Below, one piece after another: positions 9,293 to 18,522 of a stretch of DNA of 64,000 nt. Position 1 is the first letter of the stretch. Each line of letters starts with the position of its first letter. The translations under genes and the position numbers were made by a program. Below the pieces are notes generated by a model, which searched no databases, was not told where the DNA came from, and was given only the letters and a program-made list of their open reading frames with translations. Source of the DNA: Methylobacterium sp. SyP6R (GTDB taxonomy: Bacteria; Pseudomonadota; Alphaproteobacteria; Rhizobiales; Beijerinckiaceae); NCBI RefSeq assembly GCF_019216885.1, contig NZ_JAAQRC020000001.1, positions 2,896,501 to 2,960,500 on the forward strand, given 5' to 3'.

Positions 9293-11272
9293 CTATAGAT
9301 CCGGATCGTCGGAATCCGAGGGTGCCGCGTCGCCGGGATCGGGCGGATCGGGCGCCTTGTCGCGCACGTCGACGATCTGGGCGCCCGGAAAATTCTTCAG
9401 GACCGCCTGCACCAGCGGATGGCTCGCCGCGCCCTGGTGGCGGCTCTTGACCGCGGCCTTGGCCTGGGCGTCGAGCGTCGCCTCGCCGGTCTCCTGCGAC
9501 AGGGCCACCACCCAGCGTCGGCCGGTCCAGGCATGGAGCGCGTTGGCGAGGTCGGTGGCGAGCGTCGCCCGCCCGCCCTCGGCGAGGCGGAGTTCGATCC
9601 GGCCGTCCTCGAACCGGACGAGGTGGGCATCGCGTTCCAGCGCCATCTTGAGGCCGATGTCGCGGCGCTCGTCGGCGAGCGCCACCACGTCCTCGAACCG
9701 GCGCAGGCGCGGGCCGGTCTCGGGCTTCGACGCTGCGGCGGCCTGCGGGGCAGGCTGGGGAGCCGGCGCCGACGGCACCAGGGTCGGGCGCGGCATCGCC
9801 GGGGAAGGGGCCGGTCCACGGGCCTGGGCGGCGGCGGGCGGCATCTCAGCATGCGCCTCCGGCAGGTCGCGCAGGGCCGGCGCTGCGCCGCTCACGGCCC
9901 GCATCGCGGTGACCGGTGCAGGCGCCGCCTGCACCGCGGGAGCCGCCGCCCGGGCGGGCGGGCTCGCCACCGCGGAGGCGCCGGACGGGGCGGCGTTCGG
10001 CGCCCGGGCCGGCAGGGCGAGGCTGCCGCCCTCGCGAACCTGGCGCAGGGCCTCGTCCGGCGTCGGCAGGTCGGCGGCGTAGATCAGGCGGACGAGCGCC
10101 ATCTCGGCTGCCGCCAGCGGCCGGGTCGCGGCCTGGACCTCGGGGATCGCCTTGAGCAGGATCTGCCAGGCGCGGGACAGGGCCCGCACCGACAGCCGGT
10201 CGGCGAAATCTCCGCCGCGCACCCGCTCGACCTCGCTGAGGGAGGTGTCGCTGCGGGCCGAATCGGGCGCGAGCTTCAGCCGCGTGACGAGATGGGTGAA
10301 CTCGGCGAGATCCGAGAGCACCACCGCCGGATCGGCGCCGGATTCGTGCTGCGCCCGCAGCTCCGAAAAGGTGGCCGGCACGTCGCCGCGCATCGCCGCC
10401 TCGAACAGGTCGACGACCCGGGCGCGGTCGGCGAGGCCAAGCATGTCGCGCACCGTCTCGGCGGTGACGTGGCCGGCGCCGTGGGCGATCGCCTGGTCGA
10501 GGAGCGACAGCGAATCGCGCACCGAGCCCTCGGCGGCGCGCGCGATGGCGGCGAGCGCCTCGGCCTCGGCCGAGACGCCCTCCGCGTCGCAGATCTTCTG
10601 GAGATGGGCGATGAGGGCGCCTGCCTCGACCCGGCGCAGGTCGAATCGCTGGCAGCGCGACAGGATGGTGACCGGAACCTTGCGGATCTCGGTGGTGGCG
10701 AAGACGAACTTCGCGTGCGGTGGCGGTTCCTCCAGCGTCTTCAGGAAGGCGTTGAACGCCTTCTCGGACAGCATGTGGACCTCGTCGACGATGTAGACCT
10801 TGTAGCGCGCCGAGACCGGCGAGTACCGGATGCCGTCGATGATCTGGCGGACGTCGTCGATGCCGGTATGCGAGGCGGCATCCATCTCCAGCACGTCGAT
10901 GTGCCGGGATTCCATGATGGCGGCGCAGTGCAGGCCGAGCGCGGGCAGCCGGATCGTCGGCCCGGCATTCGGATCGTCGGGGAGCGCGTAGTTGAGGCCG
11001 CGGGCGAGGATGCGGGCGGTGGTAGTCTTGCCGACGCCGCGCACGCCGGTCAGCATCCAGGCCTGCGGGATGCGGCCGGCCTCGAAGGCGTTCGCCAGGG
11101 TCCGCACCATGGCGCCCTGGCCGATCAGGTCGTCGAAATCCTTCGGGCGGTACTTGCGCGCCAGGACCCGGTAGGCGGGGGCCGGCTGCCGGCTGGGCTG
11201 CTGGTTCGGGACCGCACCGAACCCGGGGAGACCCGGCTCGTCGATCGAGGGCGTGCCGGAGGTCTCGTCCAT
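9293..11272 (-). CDS. dnaX: DNA polymerase III subunit gamma/tau
   Basis: ATPase of the clamp-loader complex. The 659-residue product has the Walker A loop GVRGVGKT at 76-83, the Walker B VYIVDEVHMLS, the SRC motif in ILSRCQRFDLRR, a Pro/Ala-rich linker (about 420-530) and a C-terminal tau-type domain. In place of the four-cysteine zinc module of E. coli DnaX only one Cys is seen (LGLHCAAIMESRHIDVLEMD); I recall this reduction from other Rhizobiales sequences. The SRP RNA gene lies immediately upstream on the same strand. Confidence 0.96.
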   Translation of the reverse strand: MDETSGTPSIDEPGLPGFGAVPNQQPSRQPAPAYRVLARKYRPKDFDDLIGQGAMVRTLANAFEAGRIPQAWMLTGVRGVGKTTTARILARGLNYALPDDPNAGPTIRLPALGLHCAAIMESRHIDVLEMDAASHTGIDDVRQIIDGIRYSPVSARYKVYIVDEVHMLSEKAFNAFLKTLEEPPPHAKFVFATTEIRKVPVTILSRCQRFDLRRVEAGALIAHLQKICDAEGVSAEAEALAAIARAAEGSVRDSLSLLDQAIAHGAGHVTAETVRDMLGLADRARVVDLFEAAMRGDVPATFSELRAQHESGADPAVVLSDLAEFTHLVTRLKLAPDSARSDTSLSEVERVRGGDFADRLSVRALSRAWQILLKAIPEVQAATRPLAAAEMALVRLIYAADLPTPDEALRQVREGGSLALPARAPNAAPSGASAVASPPARAAAPAVQAAPAPVTAMRAVSGAAPALRDLPEAHAEMPPAAAQARGPAPSPAMPRPTLVPSAPAPQPAPQAAAASKPETGPRLRRFEDVVALADERRDIGLKMALERDAHLVRFEDGRIELRLAEGGRATLATDLANALHAWTGRRWVVALSQETGEATLDAQAKAAVKSRHQGAASHPLVQAVLKNFPGAQIVDVRDKAPDPPDPGDAAPSDSDDPDL

Positions 11273-11354
11273 GCGCTCGCAGGGTCGTGAGGCAGGCCCC
11301 CGGAGCGGGGGCGCACGCGCTCCTGAAAGGGAAAAGGGTGGGAGGCTGGACGAA

Positions 11355-11440
11355 AACCCGCTCGGTCTCGTTAGGGCTGCTTCCTTCCGGACCTGACCCG
11401 GTTGGCGAGTGAAACGTCCCTCGCCAACCTCCCGAGGCCT
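11355..11440 (-). ncRNA. ffs: Signal recognition particle RNA (4.5S type)
   Basis: On the minus strand the segment contains the hallmark SRP domain IV core GGTCAGGTCCGGAAGGAAGC with its GGAA tetraloop and the asymmetric and symmetric internal loops. It is enclosed by a longer helix (AACC against GGTTGGCGAG, and CCGAG 11432-11436 against CTCGG 11361-11365). The RNA binds Ffh for co-translational membrane targeting. Its position directly upstream of dnaX is common in alphaproteobacteria. The ends are approximate, placed where the terminal pairing stops. Confidence 0.88.
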
Positions 11441-11545
11441 ATATGGCGGGACCGGTCCCGAAACGCAAGCGCGGGTCGGGCCCCGCGCATGACTCTGCGC
11501 GGGCGGCGCGTTGTAAGAGCCTCCCCGTCACCGGAGACCCGCCCC

Positions 11546-12535
11546 ATGCGTCTGCCGCTCCTCGCCCTCCTGCTCCTCTCCACGACCGCCGCCGTGGCCG
11601 CCCCCTCCTACGGGCCGGAGCTCGAAGGGTTCGACTATCCCTACCCGGTCAGGCGCCACGCCTTCGCGTCGCAGGGCCAGGAGCTGTCGATGGCCTACAT
11701 GGACATCACGCCGGAGCGTCCGAACGGCCGCACCGTGGTGCTGCTCCACGGCAAGAACTTCTGCGCCGCGACCTGGGGCGACACCGCCTCCGTGCTGGCG
11801 CGGGCCGGCTACCGGGTGCTCGCCCTCGACCAGGTCGGATTCTGCAAGTCGACGAAGCCCGCCGGCTACCAGTTCAGTTTCAGCCAACTCGCCACCAACA
11901 CGCACGAACTCCTCGCGGCTTTGGGCATCGAGCGGGCGACCATCGTCGGGCATTCGATGGGCGGCATGCTGGCGGCCCGCTACGCCCTGATGTTCCCGGA
12001 CGCGGTCGATCGACTGGTGATGGTCGATCCCCTCGGGCTCGAGGACTGGCAGGCCAAGGGCGTGCCCTACCAGACGATCGACGCGGCCTATGCCGCCGAG
12101 CGCAAGACCGGTGCGGCCGGCATCAAGGCCTACCAGCTCAAGTTCTACTACGATGGCCAGTGGAAGCCGGCCTACGACCGCTGGGTCGACATGCAGGCCG
12201 GCCTCTATGCCGGTCCCGGCGCCGAGCGCGTGGCCTGGAACCAGGCCCAGACCTCGGACATGGTGTTCACCCAGCCGGTGGTGCACGAGTTCGACCGGCT
12301 GCGCGTGCCGACCGTGCTGATGGTCGGGACCAAGGACCGCACCGCCCCGGGCGCCAACCGCGCCGCGCCGGCCCTGGCCGAGACGCTCGGGCGCTACGAT
12401 AAGCTCGGGCCGGAGGTCGCGGCGCGGATCGAGGGGGCGCGGCTGGTGACGTTCGAGGGCCTGGGCCACGCGCCGCAGGTCGAGGCGCCGGACCGGTTCC
12501 ATGAGGCGCTGCTGCGGGAATTGGCTGCGCGGTGA
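11546..12535 (+). CDS. Secreted alpha/beta hydrolase
   Basis: A 329-residue exported serine hydrolase of unknown substrate. The N-terminus MRLPLLALLLLSTTAAVAAP is a clear signal peptide. The alpha/beta hydrolase fold is shown by the oxyanion region LLHGKNFCAATW, the nucleophile elbow GHSMGGM, an acid in GTKDRTAPG and the histidine in GLGHAPQVEAPDRFHEAL. An upstream in-frame start exists, but only ATG 11546 begins with the signal peptide. It resembles epoxide hydrolase/haloalkane dehalogenase-like proteins in layout, without enough to name a reaction. Confidence 0.85.
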   Translation: MRLPLLALLLLSTTAAVAAPSYGPELEGFDYPYPVRRHAFASQGQELSMAYMDITPERPNGRTVVLLHGKNFCAATWGDTASVLARAGYRVLALDQVGFCKSTKPAGYQFSFSQLATNTHELLAALGIERATIVGHSMGGMLAARYALMFPDAVDRLVMVDPLGLEDWQAKGVPYQTIDAAYAAERKTGAAGIKAYQLKFYYDGQWKPAYDRWVDMQAGLYAGPGAERVAWNQAQTSDMVFTQPVVHEFDRLRVPTVLMVGTKDRTAPGANRAAPALAETLGRYDKLGPEVAARIEGARLVTFEGLGHAPQVEAPDRFHEALLRELAAR

Positions 12536-12974
12536 GGTGGTCTCTCGCCTTGCCCATGCGAGGCTGTTTTCGGGGAAGATGAGGCGCAGGTTCTCTCCTC
12601 TCCCGCCCGAGCAGGGCTGTTTGGGGAAATCTTCGAGACAAGAACAGCGCGGGTTTCTCTCTCCCCCCTGCGCAGGGCTGTCCGGAGATAGGAAAAGGCG
12701 CGGGTTTCTCCTCTCCCCGCGGGCGGGGAGAGGGCCGTGCCGCCGTTCAGGAGGCACGGCGAGCCCGAAGGGCGAGGGTGAGGGGGGCTCGACGCGTGAG
12801 GCTCCTCCGGAAACACCCCCTCACCCTCGCTCCGGCTTTCGCCTTCGCTAGCCGTGTTCCCTGAACGGGAACACGGCCCTCTCCCCGCCCGCGGGGAGAG
12901 GGGAAACCCGCGCCTTTTCCTTTCTCCGGACAGCCCTGCCGCAGAGGGGGGAGGGGGCTTCCCGCGCCCAGCCG
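12536..12974. repeat. Cluster of GC-rich palindromic extragenic repeats
   Basis: No gene is supported here. The core, 12672-12939, is a large imperfect inverted repeat. The left arm (GCAGGGCTGTCCGGA, then GGCGCGGGTTTC, then CTCTCCCCGCGGGCGGGGAG) is mirrored by the right arm in reverse complement. An inner pair reads GGCGAGGGTGAGGGG against CCCCTCACCCTCGC. Each arm carries its own CTCTCCCC/GGGGAGAG hairpin. To the left, about 12590-12670 holds further degraded tandem copies of the same arm. It lies between a plus-strand and a minus-strand gene that converge on it, so it may act as a bidirectional terminator. Confidence 0.85.
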
Positions 12975-13562
12975 CTACCTCCGCAGCAACTCCAGAAGAT
13001 CCCCGGGCAAATCCCCCCGTCGGGCCCGCTCGGCCAGGCACAGGAGCAAAGCCACGCTCGGCCCGTCGGTGATCGCGCCCGACAGGGCCTCGCCGACCGC
13101 CGCGGCGAAGGGCAGGCGGCGGATGCGCAGGCTCTCCTGCGGGTCGGGATGGGCCGGGCCGCGCGTCAGGTTCCAGGCGACGAAGCCCGGCACCCGCTCG
13201 CTCGAGATGCCCGGCGAGGCGTCGAGGCGCAGCAATTCGAGCCAGGATTCCGCCTCGTCGCCGGTTTCCTCTTTCAGTTCGCGCCGGGCGGTGGCGAGCG
13301 CGTCGTCGGCGACCGGGCCGGAGCCGCGGGGCAATTCCCAGGTGAAGCGGTCGAGCACGTAGCGGTACTGGCCGATCAGGCTGACGCGGCCTTGCGGATC
13401 GACCGGCAGCACCGCGACCCCGAACACCTTGAAGCGGAGCGCAACGTGGGGATGCTCGCGGCCGGATTCGTGGCGCAACCGGTCGAGGTCGAGCCCGAGA
13501 TAGCGGTCCTCGTAGCGGCGCTCGCGCGAGAGCGTCACCCAGGGGTTGTGGCGGTCGGTCAT
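12975..13562 (-). CDS. Nudix hydrolase
   Basis: Predicted to hydrolyse a nucleoside diphosphate linked to another moiety; the ADP-ribose/ADP-sugar type is most likely because the N-terminal strand layout (YEDRYLGLDLDRL, then VSLIGQYRYVLDRFTWELPRG) matches that class. The Nudix box reads G-x5-D-x7-RELKEETG, so the first conserved Glu is Asp while the catalytic REL-x-EE core is intact. The length is 195 residues. The substrate is not determinable from sequence alone. Confidence 0.85.
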   Translation of the reverse strand: MTDRHNPWVTLSRERRYEDRYLGLDLDRLRHESGREHPHVALRFKVFGVAVLPVDPQGRVSLIGQYRYVLDRFTWELPRGSGPVADDALATARRELKEETGDEAESWLELLRLDASPGISSERVPGFVAWNLTRGPAHPDPQESLRIRRLPFAAAVGEALSGAITDGPSVALLLCLAERARRGDLPGDLLELLRR

Positions 13563-13650
13563 GCGCGCCTGTCATCCGTGGCGGTCCCGCATCCGTGCAG
13601 GATGCGGGCCGGCAACGCGGGGCGGGGGCGAAAGATCGCTCCGCCCCTCC

Positions 13651-14787
13651 TTACAGCGTCTCCAGCAGCCGCTGCATCAGCCGCATCCGCGGGGCGATCG
13701 AGGAGATCAGGCCGTATTCCTGAAGCGTATGCGCCCCGTCGCCGTCGATGCCGAGCCCGTCGAGGGTCGGGATGCCGAGAGCCGCGGTGAAGTTGCCGTC
13801 CGAGCCGCCGCCGGTGAGGGGCACCTCGCCGAGATCGAGCCCGAGCTCGTCGCGGGCGAGCGCCTTGGCGTGGGCATAGAGGGCGGCCCCCGCCTGCGAG
13901 GCGTAGGGCGGCCGGTTCATGCCGCCGGTCACCGTCACGCGAAAATCCTGGCTGGCGCGCAAGCCCAGGATCCGGCCGGCATAATCCTCGCCGTCGGCGG
14001 CGGTGACGACCCGCAAATCGACGGCGAAGCGGCAATGCTGCGGCACCACGTTCTCGGCGGTGCCGCCGCTGATCGTCCCGACCGTGGTGGTGACGCCGCG
14101 TGCGTAATCGGTCAGCCCCTCGATCTCCAGGATCAAACGGGCGGCCTCCCGGATGGCATTGCGGCCGTCGGCGTGGCGGGTGCCGGCATGCGAGGGCCGG
14201 CCCTCGACATGGACGTCGAAGCGCCCGACGCCTTTTCGCCCGGTCACCACCTTGCCGCCGTCGCGGCCGGGCTCCGTCACCAGTACGGCGGCACTCGATC
14301 GGCCCAGATCCTCGATCAGCCCGCGGGTCGAGACCGAGCCGGTCTCCTCGTCGCTGCTGAACAGGAAGGTGAGGGGACGCCGGGCGAGGCCGGAGCGGGA
14401 GGCCGCGGCAAAGCCCTGGAGCGCCAGCCAGGCGCCGCCCTTCATGTCGTAGACGCCCGGGCCGTAGAGGCGGTCGCCCTCGACCCGAATCGGCAGATCG
14501 TTCGCGAGAGTGCCGATCGGATGCACGGTGTCGAGGTGGGACAGGACCAGGATGCCGGGCTCACCCGTCCGCGGCCCCGCCCGCAGGATCAGGTTGTCGC
14601 CGAAGCCGTCGCGGCCCGGCACCCGCTCGGCGGCGAGGCCCAAGCCGGCGGCCTCCCCGGCGACGAGGTCCATCATCCGGTTGACGCCGTCAGCCGAGTC
14701 CGTCGGGCTCTCCACCGCCAGCCAGCGCGAGATCGCCGCGACGGCGCGTTCCGGCGAAAAGTCGGTCGGACTGAGGGAGGGGGTCAT
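13651..14787 (-). CDS. M20-family metallopeptidase (glutamate carboxypeptidase type)
   Basis: Zinc aminoacylase/carboxypeptidase of the cytoplasm or periplasm, 378 residues, without an obvious signal peptide. Motifs are LSHLDTVHPIGTL and VYDMKGGAWLAL (metal ligands His and Asp), SSDEETGS (catalytic Glu and ligand Glu), the dimerisation segment GRPSHAGTRHADGRNAI, and GDGAHTLQEYG with the last His ligand. This matches carboxypeptidase G2-like enzymes better than DapE or ArgE. The substrate is unknown. It is followed on the same strand by the Nudix gene after about 90 bases. Confidence 0.88.
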   Translation of the reverse strand: MTPSLSPTDFSPERAVAAISRWLAVESPTDSADGVNRMMDLVAGEAAGLGLAAERVPGRDGFGDNLILRAGPRTGEPGILVLSHLDTVHPIGTLANDLPIRVEGDRLYGPGVYDMKGGAWLALQGFAAASRSGLARRPLTFLFSSDEETGSVSTRGLIEDLGRSSAAVLVTEPGRDGGKVVTGRKGVGRFDVHVEGRPSHAGTRHADGRNAIREAARLILEIEGLTDYARGVTTTVGTISGGTAENVVPQHCRFAVDLRVVTAADGEDYAGRILGLRASQDFRVTVTGGMNRPPYASQAGAALYAHAKALARDELGLDLGEVPLTGGGSDGNFTAALGIPTLDGLGIDGDGAHTLQEYGLISSIAPRMRLMQRLLETL

Positions 14788-14881
14788 CGGAGGCCTCGGT
14801 GATAAAGATCTAACAGCGCGGATGCGCCGCCGCTTCGGCGCGCGAAATGCGGCGCAATCAAGAAGCGCGCCGGGCGGGCGG

Positions 14882-16081
14882 TCAGGTCTCCACCAGCCCC
14901 GTCGTGCTGCCCGAGGCCCCGGAATCCGGCCGTCCGTGCGGCAGGGCGAGGTATTCCTCCGAGCGCATCTCGATCAGGCGCGAGACCGTGCGCTCGAACT
15001 CGAACGCCTCGCGGCCGGAATCGGCGAGATACAGCCCGGTCGGCTCGGCGGCGGCGGAAGCCAGCAGCTTGGTGCGGGTGTCGTAGAGCGCATCGACCAG
15101 GATGATGAAGCGCTTGGCCTCGTTGCGCTGGGGCATGTCCATGACCGGGATGTCTTCCACGATCACGGTGTGGAAGCGCTCGGCGAGCGCCAGGTAGTCG
15201 GCCGCACCCAGCGGCCGGGCGCAGAGATCCGGGAAGGTGAAGCGGGCGACGCCGCCGGCCGCTTCGGGAATCGCCACCTCGTGGCCCTTGACGGTGATCG
15301 TCGTCGGCCGGCCCTGCGCCTCGCCCGACAGGGCCCGGAACGCCCCCGTGAGCGCCGTGGCCGCCGCCTCGTCGGCCGGCACGTGGTAGACCGGGCTGCC
15401 GCCGAGCTTCTCCAGGCGGAAGTCGGTGCGCGAATCGAGCCGCACCACCGCGACCCGCTCCTTCAATTGCTCGATGAAGGGCAGGAACAGGGCGCGGTTC
15501 AATCCGCCCTCGTAGAGCCGGTCGGGCTCGACGTTCGAGGTCGCCACCATCACCACGCCGCGGGCGAAGAGCGCGGTGAACAGGCGCCCGAGGATCATCG
15601 CGTCGGCGATGTCGGTGACGGTGAACTCGTCGAAGCAGAGCAGGCGGGCGTCGGCCGCGAGCGCCTCGGCCACCGGCTGGATCGGGTCGTCGCCCTTCAC
15701 TGTCCCCTGCTTCACCGCCTGGCGGTGGCGGTGGATGCGCTCGTGCACGTCGCCCATGAAGGCGTGGAAATGCACCCGGCGCTTCGGGTTCGGGGCCGCC
15801 TCGTGGAAGAGGTCCATCAGCATGGTCTTGCCGCGCCCGACCAGGCCCCAGACGTAGAGGCCGCGGGGACCCGCCACCGGCTCCGGCTGGCGCCCGAACA
15901 GCCGGCCGAGGAGGCCGGGCTTGTCCGGAGGCGGCACCTCGGCGAGGTCGCGGATCAATGCGTCGAGGCGGGCGACGAGGTCGGTCTGGGCGGAATCGCG
16001 CTCGATCGCCCCCGACTCGATCAGGGCGTCGTAGCGGGTGGCGACAGGGCCACGGGCGGCGGAAGCGGAGCTTTGCGTCAC
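14882..16081 (-). CDS. zapE: Cell division protein ZapE / AFG1-like ATPase
   Basis: P-loop ATPase related to mitochondrial AFG1 and bacterial ZapE, which acts on the Z-ring under stress. The 399-residue product has Walker A GLVGRGKT at about 79-86, Walker B LLCFDEFTVTDIADAM, and the sensor segment MVATSNVEPDRLYEGG. The N-terminal RYDALIESGAIERDSAQ matches the family. Start is uncertain: GTG 16081 is used because it precedes the family's beginning; a TTG 12 codons upstream is also open. No strong Shine-Dalgarno is visible for either. Confidence 0.9.
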   Translation of the reverse strand: MTQSSASAARGPVATRYDALIESGAIERDSAQTDLVARLDALIRDLAEVPPPDKPGLLGRLFGRQPEPVAGPRGLYVWGLVGRGKTMLMDLFHEAAPNPKRRVHFHAFMGDVHERIHRHRQAVKQGTVKGDDPIQPVAEALAADARLLCFDEFTVTDIADAMILGRLFTALFARGVVMVATSNVEPDRLYEGGLNRALFLPFIEQLKERVAVVRLDSRTDFRLEKLGGSPVYHVPADEAAATALTGAFRALSGEAQGRPTTITVKGHEVAIPEAAGGVARFTFPDLCARPLGAADYLALAERFHTVIVEDIPVMDMPQRNEAKRFIILVDALYDTRTKLLASAAAEPTGLYLADSGREAFEFERTVSRLIEMRSEEYLALPHGRPDSGASGSTTGLVET

Positions 16082-16279
16082 GCGGAGGGGATTATCCCGG
16101 CGCGCGGGCCTGTGCAATGCGGTGGGATCATGGCGGCGTCATGCGCCGAGGGCACGGCCGTCGTGCCCTGCAACCCCGGAACGGCGTCCCCATCTGCTGC
16201 ATTGCACAATCCCGGTCGCCGACCGGGGTGAGGAAACGCTCGAGATCGTGCCGTCCCCCGTCCGGAGTGCACCTCGAGA

Positions 16280-16864
16280 ATGCCAGAAACCCCACTGCCC
16301 GCCGGTACCGACATTCGGCTTCCTGCCGACCTCCAGATCCGGCGCCTCTGGTCGACCGACCGCGACGCGGTCGTCACCCTGTTCCGCGGTCTCGACCCCG
16401 ACTCCCGCTTCGACCGCTTCATGGGCGCGGTGAGCGAGGCCGCCGCGGCGGCCTACGCGGTCCATGCCGTCTCCGCCGAGGGCCTGGTCTTCGGTGCCTT
16501 CGCGGAGGGCGCCCTGCGGGGCGTCGGCGAGTTGCGTCCCGCCGGGACGGCGGCCGAGGCCGAGATCGCCTTCGCGGTGGCGCCGAGCCATCGCGGGCGC
16601 GGGCTCGGCGCCGCCCTCGGCGCGCGCCTCGCGCAAGCCGCCCGCAACGGCGGCACGCGCCGGCTCCACCTGCGCTGCCTCGCCGGCAATCGCCCGATGC
16701 GGGCGCTCGCCAAACGCCTCGGCGCCGAGCTGCGTCCCGGCCGCCGGGAGATCCACGCCGTCCTGGCGCTCAGCCCGCCCACCCTGTTCTCGCTCTGGCG
16801 CGAGGGTGTGGAGGGCGTGTTCGACGTGGCTGTGGCCGCGTCGGCGGCCTGGCCGGTCCTCTGA
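16280..16864 (+). CDS. GNAT-family N-acetyltransferase
   Basis: Acetyl-CoA-dependent acyltransferase of 194 residues. The acetyl-CoA pyrophosphate-binding motif lies in VAPSHRGRGLGAAL (R-G-R-G-L-G), followed by helix GARLAQAARNGG and the strand LHLRCLAGNRPMRALAKRLG typical of motif B. The substrate is unknown. An AT-poor, gene-free stretch of about 200 bases follows before the next small gene. Confidence 0.85.
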   Translation: MPETPLPAGTDIRLPADLQIRRLWSTDRDAVVTLFRGLDPDSRFDRFMGAVSEAAAAAYAVHAVSAEGLVFGAFAEGALRGVGELRPAGTAAEAEIAFAVAPSHRGRGLGAALGARLAQAARNGGTRRLHLRCLAGNRPMRALAKRLGAELRPGRREIHAVLALSPPTLFSLWREGVEGVFDVAVAASAAWPVL

Positions 16865-17060
16865 TCGCCCGAACGAGGCGCCGCCGTCCCGGCGGCATGC
16901 AGGCCCCGGGACGGCGAACGAGCGAAGACACCCTGTTGAATCATGAAGAAAGTCTTGATCGCGGCCTGGACTTGCCACGATCTGGCCCCGCCCGCGCCGG
17001 ATTGTCCGCGTCAAACCGAAGGCGCGTCAGCAGAGCAAGACAGCAGGAGGGGACATCCCG

Positions 17061-17261
17061 ATGCAGCCCGTCCGTATCACCAGCGGCGACGACACCGCGG
17101 CTCTGGAGCGCTCCGTCGCGGCGGCGCTCCGCACCATCGCGGCGGTGCAGGCCGAGCGTAGTGCTCCCCCGGTCCGCTCCGCCCGCCTGCGGCTCGCGAC
17201 GATCTACGGCGTCACCCGCCTGCGGCGGCGGCGCGAGCGCGAGGATGCCGCCCGGGCGTGA
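17061..17261 (+). CDS. Small basic hypothetical protein (66 aa)
   Basis: Reads MQPVRITSGDDTAALERS and ends in a run of Arg residues (RLRRRREREDAARA). I recognise no family. It is supported by a strong GGAGGGG ribosome-binding site about 8 bases before the ATG and a stop just before the convergent phosphotransferase gene. It could be a small nucleic-acid-binding or stress peptide; no function is assigned. Confidence 0.55.
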   Translation: MQPVRITSGDDTAALERSVAAALRTIAAVQAERSAPPVRSARLRLATIYGVTRLRRRREREDAARA

Positions 17262-17292
17262 CGGGCCGTCGGGCGACGGCTCAGCCCTGCCG

Positions 17293-18345
17293 TCACCCCT
17301 GCGCCAGTTCCCAGCCCCGCTCGGCGAGCGCGATGCCGAGCGCGCCCTTCTGGCTCGCCTCGTCGCTCGACGCGTTGCCGGCCTTGGAGCGGGCGAGCAC
17401 GCCCTCGAGGATCACCGCCAGGCGAAAGAGCGCGAAGGCGACGTGGAACGGCGTGATCCCGTCCTTGCGCCCGGTGCGCTCGCAATAACGGCGCACGTAC
17501 TCGTCCTGGGTGGGGATGCCCAGGGCGGCAAGGTCGCGCCCGAGCATGCCGCGATAGGCGGACGGGTCGGTGTTGTAGGCGATGCAGTTATAGCCGAGAT
17601 CGGCCAGCGGATGGCCGAGCGTCGCCAGCTCCCAGTCGATGATGCCGATCACCCGCGGCTCGGTCTTGTGGAAGATCATGTTGTCGAGGCGGAAATCGCC
17701 GTGGACGATCCGGGTCTCGTCGCTGTCCGACGGGACATGGGCCGGCAGCCACTCGGCGAGGCGGTCGATCGCCGCGTTCTCGCGGGTCTTCGAGGCGGTC
17801 CACTGCTTCGACCAGCGCTCGATCTGGCGCTGGAAGTAGTTGCCGGCGCGGCCGAAATCGGAAAGCCCGATCGCCGCAGGGTCGACGAGGTGGAGGCGCG
17901 CCAGGGCCTCGTTCATGCCGTCATAGATGCCCGCCCGCTCCTCGCGCGGCAATTCGGGCAGCATCGGGTCCCAGAACACCCGGCCGTGCAGCCGCTCCAT
18001 CAGGTAGAACGGCGTGCCGATGACGGCGGGATCGGCGCAATAGGCCACCGCCTGCGGCACCGGCACGTCGGTGCGCGACAGGGCCTGCAGCACCCGGAAC
18101 TCCCGGTCGACCGCGTGGGCCGAGGGCAGGAGCTTGCCCGGCGGCTGTTTCCTCAGGACGTATTCGCCGGCCTCGGCCATGACCAGGAAGGTCGGGTTCG
18201 ACTGGCCGCCGCGCATCTGGCGCAGCTCGCGCAGGCGCCCCAGCCCCTGCTCGGCGAGGAAGGCCTCCAGCGCCTCGGTCGGGAAGCGGTGCGCCTCGCG
18301 CACCGGGATGGTCTCGGGCAGGTCCGACGGGGATGGGGCAGTCAT
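17293..18345 (-). CDS. Phosphotransferase-family (APH/choline-kinase fold) protein
   Basis: A 350-residue kinase-like protein. The nucleotide-binding beta strands include QMRGGQSNPTFLV. The catalytic loop is HGDFRLDNMIFHKT (H-G-D-x4-N) and the metal-binding Asp is in IGIIDWELATLGHP. This is the acyl-CoA-dehydrogenase-associated subgroup (ACAD10/FadE36-like), implicated in handling hydroxyacyl-CoA by phosphorylation. No acyl-CoA dehydrogenase is adjacent here. The frame stays open far upstream, but ATG 18345 (MTAPSPSDLPETI) starts the recognisable protein. Confidence 0.85.
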   Translation of the reverse strand: MTAPSPSDLPETIPVREAHRFPTEALEAFLAEQGLGRLRELRQMRGGQSNPTFLVMAEAGEYVLRKQPPGKLLPSAHAVDREFRVLQALSRTDVPVPQAVAYCADPAVIGTPFYLMERLHGRVFWDPMLPELPREERAGIYDGMNEALARLHLVDPAAIGLSDFGRAGNYFQRQIERWSKQWTASKTRENAAIDRLAEWLPAHVPSDSDETRIVHGDFRLDNMIFHKTEPRVIGIIDWELATLGHPLADLGYNCIAYNTDPSAYRGMLGRDLAALGIPTQDEYVRRYCERTGRKDGITPFHVAFALFRLAVILEGVLARSKAGNASSDEASQKGALGIALAERGWELAQG

Positions 18346-18522
18346 GCGACCTTCGCGGCCTCTCGGCATACGTTTCCGTAAGGCCGGACCATGCCCCACC
18401 GGGGGCCGCGGGTCATTCCTGCACCGCAGCAATTCGTCGGGACGTGTGTGTAGCCCACTGATTCCGCCGCATTTTCCGGCAATCGGGTGGGCAAGCGTAC
18501 CCCCCGCGACTAGAGTGCCCGC

